A stretch of DNA of 64,000 nucleotides from Flavobacterium pallidum (GCF_003097535.1 NZ_CP029187.1:186001-250000), one strand, 5' to 3'. Counted from the first letter of the stretch, positions 36,089 through 45,237 are shown. Notes: generated by a model not told the origin, from the sequence alone. Program-made: numbers and translations.

Positions 36089-36835
36089 CTACCAGTTCAT
36101 ATCCGGATAGGTGCGTTGCATGTACTGCAAATCGGCCAGCAGGTAACCCATATGTTCGCTGTGGATCCCGTGCTTGCCGCCTTTCTGGAAATATTTCATA
36201 TCCGGAACCTGCAATGTCGCTTCTTCCAGGATTTGTGTGATTTTAGAAAAGAACGCGGCTTTTAATGTTGTTACATCTACCCCTATACCTTCAGAAACCA
36301 TGGATTTGTCGGCATCGGTCTGGTGGAACAATTCGTCAGTGAATGTCCATAAATCGTTGATTGCCGTTTGCATCCTTTGATGACTTTCTTCGGTACCGTC
36401 GCCAAGCCTTTTCACCCAATCCGATGAAAAACGGTGGTGGTAACTGACTTCCTTAATGCTTTTTTTGGCAATGGCAGCAAGCGTTTCGTCTTTGCTGTGC
36501 TGCAATTCCTGCAAAAGCAACAGGTGGAAGGCATCGTATAAGAACTGCCTGCCGATTGAATAGGCAAAATCGGTATTGGGTTGTTCTACCAGTAATACGC
36601 TCTTGTATTCCCTTTCGTTACGCAGGAATGCGATGGTATCTTCTGTCGCATCGCCACCTGAAAGCTGTGCAGCGTATTGATAATAACTGCGTGTCTGACC
36701 GAGCAGATCGAGTGCGATATTGGTCATGGCAATGTCGACTTCGAGGTTTGGGCCGTGACCGCATAGCTCTCCGAGGCGCTGGCCGAGGATGAGTGCATTG
36801 TCTGCGATACCGTAGATGTATTGGACTAGATTCAT
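36089..36835 (-). CDS. paaC: Phenylacetyl-CoA epoxidase structural subunit PaaC
   Basis: This 248-residue ferritin-like helical protein pairs with PaaA and lacks a working di-iron centre in characterised members. Recognisable blocks are YIYGIADNALILGQRLGELCGHGP at the N-terminus, DIALDLLGQTRSYYQYAA-like helices, and LLQELQHSKDETLAAIAKKSIKEVSYHHRFSSDW in the middle. It lies between paaB and paaD in the usual order. The next 75-bp spacer upstream is a word-array hairpin. Confidence 0.94.
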   Translation of the reverse strand: MNLVQYIYGIADNALILGQRLGELCGHGPNLEVDIAMTNIALDLLGQTRSYYQYAAQLSGGDATEDTIAFLRNEREYKSVLLVEQPNTDFAYSIGRQFLYDAFHLLLLQELQHSKDETLAAIAKKSIKEVSYHHRFSSDWVKRLGDGTEESHQRMQTAINDLWTFTDELFHQTDADKSMVSEGIGVDVTTLKAAFFSKITQILEEATLQVPDMKYFQKGGKHGIHSEHMGYLLADLQYMQRTYPDMNW

Positions 36836-36842
36836 TTTATTT

Positions 36843-36906
36843 GGTTCAGGGTTCAGGGTTCAGGGTTCAGGGTTTGACTTGCACCCTATACCCTGAACCT
36901 TGTACC
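36843..36906. repeat. GGTTCAG word-array hairpin between paaB and paaC
   Basis: GGTTCAG is repeated four times in tandem (36843-36872), then a short loop, then CACCCTATACCCTGAACC, which pairs back. The array ends a few bases before the paaB stop (36911). Confidence 0.8.
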
Positions 36907-36910
36907 TATT

Positions 36911-37198
36911 TTACATATGCTTTAATTCCTCCGGCAATTCGTAAAATGTCGGATGGCGGTATGCTTTGTCTTTTGCCGGCTCGAAAAATTCTCCGTTGTT
37001 TTCCGGGTTCGAAGCCGTGATTTCGCTTGATGGGACTACCCAGATGCTGACGCCTTCCATTCTGCGGGTATACACATCGCGGGCATTTTCCAAAGCCATT
37101 GTTGCATCGCTCGCGTGGAGGCTTCCGCAGTGGCGGTGTTCGAGTCCGTTTTTAGAGCGGACAAATACTTCGTAAAGTGGCCAGTTCTTCATAATCAA
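36911..37198 (-). CDS. paaB: Phenylacetyl-CoA epoxidase subunit PaaB
   Basis: This 95-residue subunit bridges the PaaA-PaaC heterodimers of the epoxidase. Sequence blocks: WPLYEVFVRSKNGLEHRHCG, then SLHASDATMALENARDVYTRR and EGVSIWVVPSSEI. Length matches the family. It lies between paaA and paaC, separated from both by word-array hairpins that are not conserved in sequence with each other. Confidence 0.95.
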   Translation of the reverse strand: MIMKNWPLYEVFVRSKNGLEHRHCGSLHASDATMALENARDVYTRRMEGVSIWVVPSSEITASNPENNGEFFEPAKDKAYRHPTFYELPEELKHM

Positions 37199-37205
37199 TA
37201 GTTTA

Positions 37206-37252
37206 CAGTCGCAGTCGCAGTCGTAGTTCTGAAAACTGCGACTGCGACTGCC
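37206..37252. repeat. AGTCGC word-array hairpin between paaA and paaB
   Basis: CAGTCGCAGTCGCAGTCG (37207-37224) faces ACTGCGACTGCGACTG (37235-37250) across a short loop. It fills the 61-bp gap between the paaA stop and the paaB start. Confidence 0.8.
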
Positions 37253-37259
37253 AACTCAT

Positions 37260-38198
37260 TTATGCTGTTTCTAATTGCTCTTGTTTCTCCGCATACGCCA
37301 TTGCGGCATCGCGTACCCATTCGCCTTTGCTCCAGGCATTGCGGCGGGCATCCATACGGACTTTATTGCATGGGCCGTGGCCTTTTACGACCTGCCAGAA
37401 TTCGTCCCAATCCATTTCGCCGAAATCGTAGCGTTTGGTTTCTTCGTTCCATCTTAAATCCGGGTCCGGAATCGTCAATCCGATAAGGTCGGCTTGCGGA
37501 ACAGTTTGGTCTACAAACTGCTGGCGTAATTCGTCATTTGTTTTGCGTTTCAGTTTCCATTTCATGGATTGTTCGGTGTGCACAGATTCTGCATCAGTTG
37601 GCCCAAGCATCATCAGCGATGGCCACCACCAGCGATTTAATGCATCCTGTGCCATAGCTTTTTGTTCGGGTGTACCATTGGCTAACGTCATCATGATTTC
37701 GAAGCCTTGTCTTTGGTGGAAACTTTCTTCCTTGCAGACACGAACCATAGCACGGGCATAAGGACCGTACGATGTTGCCGTAAGCGGTACCTGGTTGATA
37801 ATTGCCGCACCGTCAACGAGCCAGCCGATGGCACCCATATCAGCCCAGGTTACGGTTGGGTAATTGAAGATAGACGAATATTTAGCTTCGCCGGAATGCA
37901 GTTGGTCGTATAATTGTTCACGGGAAATCCCTAAGGTTTCGCAGGCACTGTATAAATATAAACCGTGTCCGGCCTCGTCCTGGACTTTTGCCAGCAAGGC
38001 TACTTTTCTTCTCAATGAAGGCGCGCGTGTGATCCAATTGCCTTCAGGGAGCATGCCGACGATTTCGGAATGGGCGTGTTGGGAAATCTGGCGGATGTGC
38101 GTCTTGCGGTATTTCTCCGGCATCCAGTCTTTCGGCTCAATCTTTTGGTCATTTGCGATTTTTCTTTCGAATTCCGCTTCGAGTTCCAGTTCTGACAT
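37260..38198 (-). CDS. paaA: Phenylacetyl-CoA epoxidase catalytic subunit PaaA
   Basis: This 312-residue di-iron subunit inserts oxygen into the ring of phenylacetyl-CoA. The metal-ligand helices are seen in [20 protein letters not shown] (near 69-88) and [16 protein letters not shown], and family blocks [20 protein letters not shown] and [16 protein letters not shown] are intact. It follows paaE by 28 bp and begins the A-B-C-D set. Length is typical. Confidence 0.96.
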   Translation of the reverse strand: MSELELEAEFERKIANDQKIEPKDWMPEKYRKTHIRQISQHAHSEIVGMLPEGNWITRAPSLRRKVALLAKVQDEAGHGLYLYSACETLGISREQLYDQLHSGEAKYSSIFNYPTVTWADMGAIGWLVDGAAIINQVPLTATSYGPYARAMVRVCKEESFHQRQGFEIMMTLANGTPEQKAMAQDALNRWWWPSLMMLGPTDAESVHTEQSMKWKLKRKTNDELRQQFVDQTVPQADLIGLTIPDPDLRWNEETKRYDFGEMDWDEFWQVVKGHGPCNKVRMDARRNAWSKGEWVRDAAMAYAEKQEQLETA

Positions 38199-38226
38199 AA
38201 CTTTAAGGTTTAGTTATTTATTTTTT

Positions 38227-39300
38227 CTAAGCGCCGAAATCAACCACAACTTTCTCTGAAGTCGGTACGGCCTGGCAGCTTAATATATAATTTTTCGCCA
38301 CCTCGTTTTCGTCGAGGGCATAATTGATTTTCATTTCTACGGTTCCTTCGACGACTTTGCAACGGCAGGTACTGCATACGCCACCTTTACAGGCAAATGG
38401 CAGATCGGCACCGGCCGCAAGTGCGCCATCGAGGATGTTATCATAGTCGTCCTCCATGATGAAGTGGAATTCCTTTCCGCCATCGATGATGGTGACATCG
38501 GTACCTTCTACTTTCTTTTCCAATATCCTGCTTACACGGGCTTTATCTTCTTCAGAGGTTCCGGTATTGAAGAGTTCGAAGTGGATTTTCTCTTTTGATA
38601 AACCTGCCGCCGTCAGTTCGTCACGGATCAGGAAAATCATCTGTTCCGGGCCACAGATGAAACATTCGTCTGTTGTACCTATATCGATAAGGCCTTTAAT
38701 GATGGTTTCCATTTTCTCTTTGGTGAACCGGCCATTGAACAATTCAATGCTACGGAGTTCTTTTGTAAGGAAATGGAATATTTCGAGACGTCCGAAATAA
38801 CGGTTTTTCAGCTGCTCGATTTCTTCCTTAAAGATAATTGATTTTACGCTGCGGTTCAGGTAAAACAGCCTGAAAGTACAATTTGGTTCTAAAGCCAGAT
38901 GTGTTTTCATAATGGAAAGAATCGGGGTGATACCGCTTCCGGCAGCAAAAACGATGTAATTCTTTGCTTTTTCAGGCTCAATCGGTGTATTAAAGACACC
39001 GTTTGGCGGCATAATTTCGAGTGTATCGCCTTTTTTCAGTGTTTCATTCACAAACGAAGAAAACAGTCCCCCATTAATCTTTTTGACGGCAACTTTCCAT
39101 TGGTCTTCGACAGGGCTGGAACATAAAGAATAGGAACGGCGGACTTCCTGCCCGTCGACATGGGCTTTCAATGTGAGGTGCTGCCCATGAGAATATTTAA
39201 AGTCGGATTTCAATGCTTCCGGAATTTCAAAGGAAATGACGGAACAATCCTTCGTTTCCTTATAAACATCCTGCACTTTTATATTGTGGAACTTTGCCAT
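38227..39300 (-). CDS. paaE: Phenylacetyl-CoA epoxidase reductase PaaE
   Basis: This flavin and iron-sulfur reductase feeds electrons from NAD(P)H to PaaA. The frame reaches 39333, but the extension runs into the TetR-type operator, and MAKFHNIKVQDVYKE at 39300 fits the family, so this start is used (357 residues). FAD-binding RRSYSLCSSP, NAD-binding FAAGSGITPILSIM and the plant-type 2Fe-2S ligands CKGGVCSTCRCKV near the C-terminus are all present. First gene of the paa operon, controlled by the promoter/operator just upstream. Confidence 0.95.
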   Translation of the reverse strand: MAKFHNIKVQDVYKETKDCSVISFEIPEALKSDFKYSHGQHLTLKAHVDGQEVRRSYSLCSSPVEDQWKVAVKKINGGLFSSFVNETLKKGDTLEIMPPNGVFNTPIEPEKAKNYIVFAAGSGITPILSIMKTHLALEPNCTFRLFYLNRSVKSIIFKEEIEQLKNRYFGRLEIFHFLTKELRSIELFNGRFTKEKMETIIKGLIDIGTTDECFICGPEQMIFLIRDELTAAGLSKEKIHFELFNTGTSEEDKARVSRILEKKVEGTDVTIIDGGKEFHFIMEDDYDNILDGALAAGADLPFACKGGVCSTCRCKVVEGTVEMKINYALDENEVAKNYILSCQAVPTSEKVVVDFGA

Positions 39301-39324
39301 ATGGATAATACAACGTTTGATTTT

Positions 39325-39357
39325 AACTAACACTTGTTAGTTTACTATGCAAATTTA
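39325..39357 (-). promoter_or_regulatory. paa promoter with TetR-type operator
   Basis: On the minus strand a perfect -7 box TAAATTTG (39357-39350) is followed at once by the palindrome AACTAACAAGTGTTAGTT (39342-39325), with six-base arms AACTAA/TTAGTT. A repressor here would cover the transcription start. The TetR gene is the next gene upstream. Confidence 0.8.
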
Positions 39358-39380
39358 GTAATAATTTCTTAATGTGAAAG

Positions 39381-39950
39381 TTAAATTATACCATGCAGCA
39401 GAATTTCCTTTAGATTCTTTTCCAGGATGTTAGCTGAGAAATCCTTCTTTTTCCCATACCAAAGATACAGCGTCCGGATGGTGGAAAGTATCGTGAAAAT
39501 CATCACTTCAGCATTGTGGTTCCTGATTTCGCCATGGGCAATGCCTTTTTTGATAATGCTACGGAAAATGTCTTCGTATTCTTCGCGCATGTGCAGGAAA
39601 TACTGCAATTGCGTATCCGGCAAATGCATCCAGTCGTTGTTCAGTGACGCCAAAGCTTCCGGATTCCGTACTGTAATATCGATGTGGAGCTGGATGACCT
39701 TTTCGATCTTGCTGACCGCAGATTCGTCCGACGCTTCTATCATACGGATGGTGTGCGTGTATTCCTCGGCAATTTCAATAATGATGAGCTCGAGGATTTC
39801 CTGCTTGGATTTGATGTGGTTGTAAAGGCTAGCCGCTTTAATATCCAAAGCCTGGGCGATGTCGCGCATGGTCACGGCACTGTAGCCTTTCTCTTTGAAA
39901 AGTGAGGCTGAAATGTTGATGATTTCGGATTTGCGGTCGGTGGGTTTCAT
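39381..39950 (-). CDS. TetR/AcrR family regulator, probable phenylacetate repressor
   Basis: This 189-residue regulator has the helix-turn-helix SLFKEKGYSAVTMRDIAQ plus IKAASLYNHIKSKQEIL near 15-55. The C-terminal helices are ligand-binding. The frame remains open to 40121, but residues before MKPTDRK are a translation of a repeat element, so the start is 39950. It is directly upstream of the operator and of paaE on the same strand, so it most likely represses paa and is released by a CoA thioester such as phenylacetyl-CoA. This is inference from family and position. Confidence 0.88.
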   Translation of the reverse strand: MKPTDRKSEIINISASLFKEKGYSAVTMRDIAQALDIKAASLYNHIKSKQEILELIIIEIAEEYTHTIRMIEASDESAVSKIEKVIQLHIDITVRNPEALASLNNDWMHLPDTQLQYFLHMREEYEDIFRSIIKKGIAHGEIRNHNAEVMIFTILSTIRTLYLWYGKKKDFSANILEKNLKEILLHGII

Positions 39951-40014
39951 GGTTGGTAAATGTAATTGAATTTGTCGAAAGTCAAAAGTCGGAGTTGACG
40001 CTTGATATATACGA

Positions 40015-40124
40015 GGGACCGCGCGAGGGATTCCTACGGCAGTTGCTCCGCTCATGTGAAGCGGAAAGCCCGCAGCGCAGCGGGGACTAAAGCCGAAAGC
40101 CCGGCCCGTAGGGCGCGCCATAAT
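40015..40124 (-). repeat. Dispersed palindromic element, copy 6 (GCGCGC-ended type)
   Basis: On the minus strand: ATTATGGCGCGCCCTACGGG, then CCGGGCTTTCGGCTTTAGTC, a central CGCTGCGCTGCGG / TTCCGCTTC part, and GGAATCCCTCGCGCGGTCCC. The ends match copy 7 almost exactly. It lies upstream of the TetR gene and produces a false 57-codon extension of it. Confidence 0.75.
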
Positions 40125-40130
40125 TAGTAT

Positions 40131-40160
40131 TCAGTGGGCAGTAGCAGTTGGCAGTAGTAC
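40131..40160. repeat. GGCAGTAG short word array
   Basis: CAGTGGGCAGTAGCAGTTGG then CAGTAGTA repeats a GCAGT(A/T) word about four times, next to the adhesin terminator and repeat copy 6. Confidence 0.5.
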
Positions 40161-40162
40161 CC

Positions 40163-40195
40163 ATATAAAAAAAAGAAAACCACCCGAAGGTGGCT
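40163..40195 (-). terminator. Rho-independent terminator of the adhesin gene
   Basis: On the minus strand the stem GCCACC / GGTGGT closes a TTCG tetraloop and is followed by a T-rich run, read from the A-run at 40167-40175. It lies about 27 bp after the adhesin stop. Confidence 0.85.
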
Positions 40196-40221
40196 TTCCA
40201 AACAAAACAGGGAACAAGATG

Positions 40222-43200
40222 TTACCTCTTTATAATCTTGATGGTTTTGAAAAGGTTGTCTGCGGAAACCTTTACAAGATATGTCCCTGCGGCGAGGTGT
40301 GACATATCGAGCCTGGTTTCAGCGGTACCGATTTTCTTATCCAGTACGATTTGCCCGATCATGTTTATGATCTGGACATTCGCGATATTTTGTGAATAAG
40401 AAACGTTCAGGAAGTCGGTCACCGGGTTCGGATACACATTCAATACATCCGATTGCAGGTTGTCGACATTTAAACAAGCCCCGGTAGTTACCGTAACGGC
40501 CAATCTCACATCGCTGTCGCAGCTGCCATCGTTTTGGGAAGCATAATATGTTGCTCCATTTACGAGTGGTGCGCCATCGGCGATAAGATTTCCGTTTGAG
40601 GGCGCGTCATACCAGCTGATGTCGTTACCGCTTACGAGCAATTGCCCGACGGTTTCGCCATTACAGAAGGTTTGGTTTGCGTTTCCTGTTGGTGTTGCCA
40701 CAATATTAACTGTAGCGGTGACCGCAGTACGGGTTGACACACAGGTTCCGTTTACCGCCTCAGCGTAAAAAGTGGTCGTGCCGCTTAGCGCATTGGTTTG
40801 GTATAAACTTCCGGTCGACAATAAGGTACCTCCTGTGGGTTGGTCATACCAGTTGACAGTGCCTGCACTCGAAATGGCTTCAAGCATCACATCTCCGCTG
40901 CCGCAACGTGAGGCGGGAACAGTGGAAATGATTTCAGGATTGCTTATTGTTGCTATTACTGCAGTTCTGGGAGAATTACATCCTATCGCCCTGGCCTCAA
41001 CATAATAAGTTGTAGTTACGGCAATTACCGGTGTGGCAAAAGTGGTTCCTGTGCCCAATAGTGAACCGCCAGTTGGCGCAGCATACCATCTCAGGTTGCC
41101 TGCACTTGCCGTTGCGCTTAATGTTACTGAACCAGCATCACAACGTTCTCCCGGCGTAACTGAAGTTACTGTTGGCGTTACGTTTACAGAAGCCAGGACT
41201 GCAGTACGTACAGAAGTACAATTTCCATTAGTTACTTCAACATAATAAGTCGTTGAAGTATTCATTGAAGGTGTTGCAAAACTGTTTCCTGTGCCAATGG
41301 CAGTGCCTCCCGAAGGTGCAGCATACCAATTCAGTGTACCAGAATCGGCAGTCGCCTGAAGGGTTACGCTGCCGGAATCACAACGTGAAGCCGGAGTGGT
41401 CGACGTGATTTGCGGTAGGGCATCAACAGTAGCCAATACGGCAATCCTTGCAGAAATACACGTTCCGTTTACTGCTTCAACATAATAAGTTGCTGTTGCT
41501 GAAAGGACAGGCGTATTGAATGACGTTCCGGTTCCCAATACGGTGCCGCCATTCTGGACGCTGTACCAGTTCAAAGTTCCTGAACTTGCAGTAGCCCCAA
41601 GACTAACGATACCGTTTCCGCATCGCTGACCAGGAACGGTTGCTGTTACTATTGGTGCAGCTGTTATGGTTGCCGTAACGGCCAGCCTTTCAAAACTGTC
41701 GCAATTGCCGTCGTGCTGTGAAGCATAATACACTGTCCCGTCAACGAGCGGTGTGCTGTTGGAAAGCAGTATGCCGCCGGTTGGTGCGTTATACCATGTT
41801 ATATTTGTACCATTAGCCACCAGCTGGCCGATCGTAGCTCCGGAGCAGAAAGACTGGCTCGCGCTTCCTGTTGGGCCTTCCAGAAGATAAACATCCGCTT
41901 CAACTGCCACTCTCGAAGAAGTACAGCCGCCATTGACTGCTTCTACATAATAGAAAGTTGTTTCACTGATCGATGGTGTCGTGAATTCAGGTCCTGTGCC
42001 AAGCAATACGCCACCTGTTTGGGCGCTGTACCAGTTCAGGGTACCAATATTGCTTTCAGCTTCGATTACCACTTCACCCACGCTGCAACGCCCGGCAGAA
42101 GTCGTGCCTACAACTACAGGCATGGTATTTAAAGTAGCCATAATGCTCACCCTTGGTGAAATACAACTTCCATTAACCGCTTCAACATAGTACGTTGTTG
42201 TGGCAGAAAGGAAAGGCGTATTGAACGACGTTCCGGTTCCTAATATGGTACCGCCCGTCGGTACGTTATACCATCTGAGTGTTCCCGCACTGGCAGTTGC
42301 ACTGAGGTTTACAATACCATTCCCGCATCGTTCTCCCGGAACGGTGGCTGTTACCGATGGCGTGGTGTTTACCGATGCAATAACCGCAATACGCGCAGAC
42401 ACACAACTTCCGTTTGCTGTTTCCACATAATAAGTTGTGGTTGTACCTATAGAAGGAGTGATGAAAGTGCTTCCGCTTCCAATAGCGATTCCACCATTCG
42501 CTACATCAAACCAGCTGATAATTCCCGCGCTGGCTGTCGCTGTTAAAGTGACCGTACCGGCATCACATCTGCCGGAAGGCGTAGTATTTGTAATAACAGG
42601 AGTAGCACTTGCTGTTGCCAAAACTATTGTCCTTGCAGAGGTGCAGGTTCCATTTGTAGCTTCAACATAGAAGTTGGTATTGCTGCTGATCGCAGGTGTT
42701 ATGAAAGATGTTCCTGTACCCAATACAGTGCCGCCATTCGGGACGCTGTACCAGTTCAAAGTTCCTGAACTTGCAGTAGCACCAAGCGTTACGCTTCCTG
42801 AATCACAACGGCCCGCCGGTGTAGTGGATGTAACTGTCGGTACCGGATTGATGGTTGCCAGCACGGCTACCCTTGCAGAAGTACAGCTTCCATTCACAGC
42901 TTCAGCATAGAAATTCGTATCGGCACTGATCGCAGGTGTTACAAAAGAAGTTCCCGTTCCTAACACACTTCCGCCTGTGGATACATTATACCAATTGATG
43001 GTTCCTGCTGTAGCAGCGGCACCTATTGTCACACTTCCTGAGCCACAACGGTTGCCCGGCGTAGCTGCACTGATTACAGGTGTAGCATTTACAGTGGCCG
43101 TAACAGCAGTTCTTGGCGATGTACAGTTTCCGCTCACGGCTTCAACATAATAAGTAGTCGTAGCGCTGACGGACGGCGTAACAAAATTATTGCCTGAACC

Positions 43201-45237
43201 CAATACACTGCCGCCGGTCGGCACATCATACCAATTCAGTGTACCGGCGCTTGCCGATGCACTCAATGTTAGCGTACCGGTATCACAACGCGACGCAGGC
43301 GTAGTGGTGGTGATCGTTGGCATTGTGCTTACGGTGGCCGTTACGGCAGTTCGTGCAGAAGAACAACTTCCGTTTACAGCTTCAACATAATAAGTAGTTG
43401 TTACGGCGATGTTCGGAGTTGCGAATGCTGTTCCGGAACCTAATATAGTTCCGCCGACAGCTATTCCGTACCAGTTCAGTGTACCGGCACTTGCGGTAGC
43501 ACCGAGCGTTACGCTCCCAGTCCCACACCGGCCTGCTGGTATAGTTGCTGTCACCGTTGGTGTAGCCGTAACCGAAGCGATTACAGGGACACGCGTGGAG
43601 ATACAGCTTCCATTGGCAGTTTCAACGTAGTATGTTTTTGTAGCGCTGATCGACGGCGTGATAAAGTTGGTTCCGTTGCCGATGGCAGTTCCACCATTAG
43701 CCACATCAAACCAGCTGATCGTTCCCGCACTGGCAGTGGCGCTCAGGGTTACCGTACCTGCATCACATCTGCCGGAAGGCGTAGTGCTTGTAATGGCAGG
43801 AGAAGGACTTGCAGTTGCTAAAACGACAGTCCTTGCAGACGTACACGTACCGTTGGTAGCCTCCACATAGAAATTCGTGTTGCTGCTGATAGACGGTGTT
43901 ACAAAAGAGGTTCCGGTACCCAATACAGTGCCGCCATTCGGGACGCTATACCAGTTTAAAGTTCCTGCACTTGCAGTAGCAACAAGCATTACGCTTCCTG
44001 AGTCACAACGGCTTCCCGGAGTAGTGGAAGTTACTGAAGGTACTGAATTTATATTGGCTAAAACAGCTGTTCGTGCTGAAATACAGCTTCCGTTGGCAGC
44101 CTGCACATAATAAGTAGTATCGCTGCTGATTGATGGCGTGGCAAAAGAGGTCCCTGTTCCCAGGGCCACCCCTCCGTTTGCTACGTCAAACCAGCTTAAA
44201 GTACCCGCACTTGCCGTGGCACCCAATGTCACGGAACCCGTACCGCAGCGTGAACCCGGCGTGGTTGCCGTAACCGTCGGCGTGGTATTTACCGTAGCGA
44301 CTACAGCGGTACGTGCAGAGACACAGCTTCCGCTGGCGGCTTCCACGTAGAATGTAGTAGTTGTGTTGATGATCCCGGTTGGAAAAAAAGTCCCTGTTCC
44401 TAGTATCGAACCGCCATTGGCAACATTATACCATCTTAGTACGCCGGCGCTTGCAGTAGCCTGAAGGTTGACTACACCCGCATCACAGCGGGAACCCGGA
44501 GTTACGGAAGCTACGGCAGGAATGGCAGTTACAGTGATGTAACCCGCAATGGTTTTGGTATTGCTTCCGTTGTAGTTTGTCGCGGTTAAACTTACGGCAT
44601 AAGTCCCCGGCGCATTATACGTCACCGAAGGATTTTGTACCGTTGAAGTAGCGGGTGTACCGCCAGCAAAGGTCCAGCTCCATACGAACGGGATGTTTGT
44701 CGAGGTATCCGTAAAATTGATGCTTCCGCCTACGCAGGTTGCCGTGGCAGATGCCGTAAAGTCGGCGACCGGTGGCGTAACTGGACAGCTTCCGATAACA
44801 TCCAAAGCAAATCCATCATCGGCACCGCCGAAATAAGCATAGAATTGATTCGGGGTACCGCACGACACGGCCAAAAGATCATCCACGTGGGCACTGTCCT
44901 GCTCCCCGCCCATATAGGCAAAGAACGAAGGCGGTGTCCCGCAGGCAGTAGCGCTGAGTTCCTCGACACCGGCACTGTCGTTATCCCCGCCCATATAGGC
45001 AAAGAACGAAGGCGGTGGAGCGCTGCAGCTTGTATTCATCAGGATATCGACGGTCACATTATCGTCTGTGCTTCCGAAATACGCATAGAAATGCGGTGGC
45101 ACGGGGCACGAAGTTATCCCAAACCGATCGGTTGATGCGCCTGCAGCGTCACCTCCATGGTATTGGGAATACGATGATGCGGCGGACAATATCAATGCCA
45201 CGAATACAATTATATAATGGTTAATTGTTTTCATCAT
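40222..45237 (-). CDS. Giant Ig-repeat surface protein with type IX sorting domain
   Basis: This 1671-residue exported protein has a signal peptide ending SAASSYS and four copies of an about 33-residue FFAYMGG...DSA...C unit (about 25-160). A PKD domain follows (SINFTDTSTNIPFVWSWTFAGGTP, about 185-235). There are then 15 Ig-like units of about 78 residues marked by P-x-x-RC and GTLNWY, interrupted by one and ended by another unit of a second type (SFCSGATIGQL, TFCNGETVGQL). It ends with the T9SS type A domain (VYPNPVTDFLNVSY...GTYLVKV). Likely an adhesin. It lies 70 bp after the FGE-fold gene and may be co-transcribed with it. Confidence 0.9.
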   Translation of the reverse strand: MMKTINHYIIVFVALILSAASSYSQYHGGDAAGASTDRFGITSCPVPPHFYAYFGSTDDNVTVDILMNTSCSAPPPSFFAYMGGDNDSAGVEELSATACGTPPSFFAYMGGEQDSAHVDDLLAVSCGTPNQFYAYFGGADDGFALDVIGSCPVTPPVADFTASATATCVGGSINFTDTSTNIPFVWSWTFAGGTPATSTVQNPSVTYNAPGTYAVSLTATNYNGSNTKTIAGYITVTAIPAVASVTPGSRCDAGVVNLQATASAGVLRWYNVANGGSILGTGTFFPTGIINTTTTFYVEAASGSCVSARTAVVATVNTTPTVTATTPGSRCGTGSVTLGATASAGTLSWFDVANGGVALGTGTSFATPSISSDTTYYVQAANGSCISARTAVLANINSVPSVTSTTPGSRCDSGSVMLVATASAGTLNWYSVPNGGTVLGTGTSFVTPSISSNTNFYVEATNGTCTSARTVVLATASPSPAITSTTPSGRCDAGTVTLSATASAGTISWFDVANGGTAIGNGTNFITPSISATKTYYVETANGSCISTRVPVIASVTATPTVTATIPAGRCGTGSVTLGATASAGTLNWYGIAVGGTILGSGTAFATPNIAVTTTYYVEAVNGSCSSARTAVTATVSTMPTITTTTPASRCDTGTLTLSASASAGTLNWYDVPTGGSVLGSGNNFVTPSVSATTTYYVEAVSGNCTSPRTAVTATVNATPVISAATPGNRCGSGSVTIGAAATAGTINWYNVSTGGSVLGTGTSFVTPAISADTNFYAEAVNGSCTSARVAVLATINPVPTVTSTTPAGRCDSGSVTLGATASSGTLNWYSVPNGGTVLGTGTSFITPAISSNTNFYVEATNGTCTSARTIVLATASATPVITNTTPSGRCDAGTVTLTATASAGIISWFDVANGGIAIGSGSTFITPSIGTTTTYYVETANGSCVSARIAVIASVNTTPSVTATVPGERCGNGIVNLSATASAGTLRWYNVPTGGTILGTGTSFNTPFLSATTTYYVEAVNGSCISPRVSIMATLNTMPVVVGTTSAGRCSVGEVVIEAESNIGTLNWYSAQTGGVLLGTGPEFTTPSISETTFYYVEAVNGGCTSSRVAVEADVYLLEGPTGSASQSFCSGATIGQLVANGTNITWYNAPTGGILLSNSTPLVDGTVYYASQHDGNCDSFERLAVTATITAAPIVTATVPGQRCGNGIVSLGATASSGTLNWYSVQNGGTVLGTGTSFNTPVLSATATYYVEAVNGTCISARIAVLATVDALPQITSTTPASRCDSGSVTLQATADSGTLNWYAAPSGGTAIGTGNSFATPSMNTSTTYYVEVTNGNCTSVRTAVLASVNVTPTVTSVTPGERCDAGSVTLSATASAGNLRWYAAPTGGSLLGTGTTFATPVIAVTTTYYVEARAIGCNSPRTAVIATISNPEIISTVPASRCGSGDVMLEAISSAGTVNWYDQPTGGTLLSTGSLYQTNALSGTTTFYAEAVNGTCVSTRTAVTATVNIVATPTGNANQTFCNGETVGQLLVSGNDISWYDAPSNGNLIADGAPLVNGATYYASQNDGSCDSDVRLAVTVTTGACLNVDNLQSDVLNVYPNPVTDFLNVSYSQNIANVQIINMIGQIVLDKKIGTAETRLDMSHLAAGTYLVKVSADNLFKTIKIIKR

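Noticed and set aside
39951..40121. In-frame 57-codon N-terminal extension of the TetR gene
   Set aside because: It is a translation of the GCGCGC-ended repeat element plus spacer, has no regulator-family similarity, and the helix-turn-helix protein starts properly at 39950.
40772..44350. A series of 66-78-residue plus-strand frames across the adhesin gene
   Set aside because: They recur with the Ig-unit period and are antisense shadows of repeated codons; no start signals or conserved protein features of their own.
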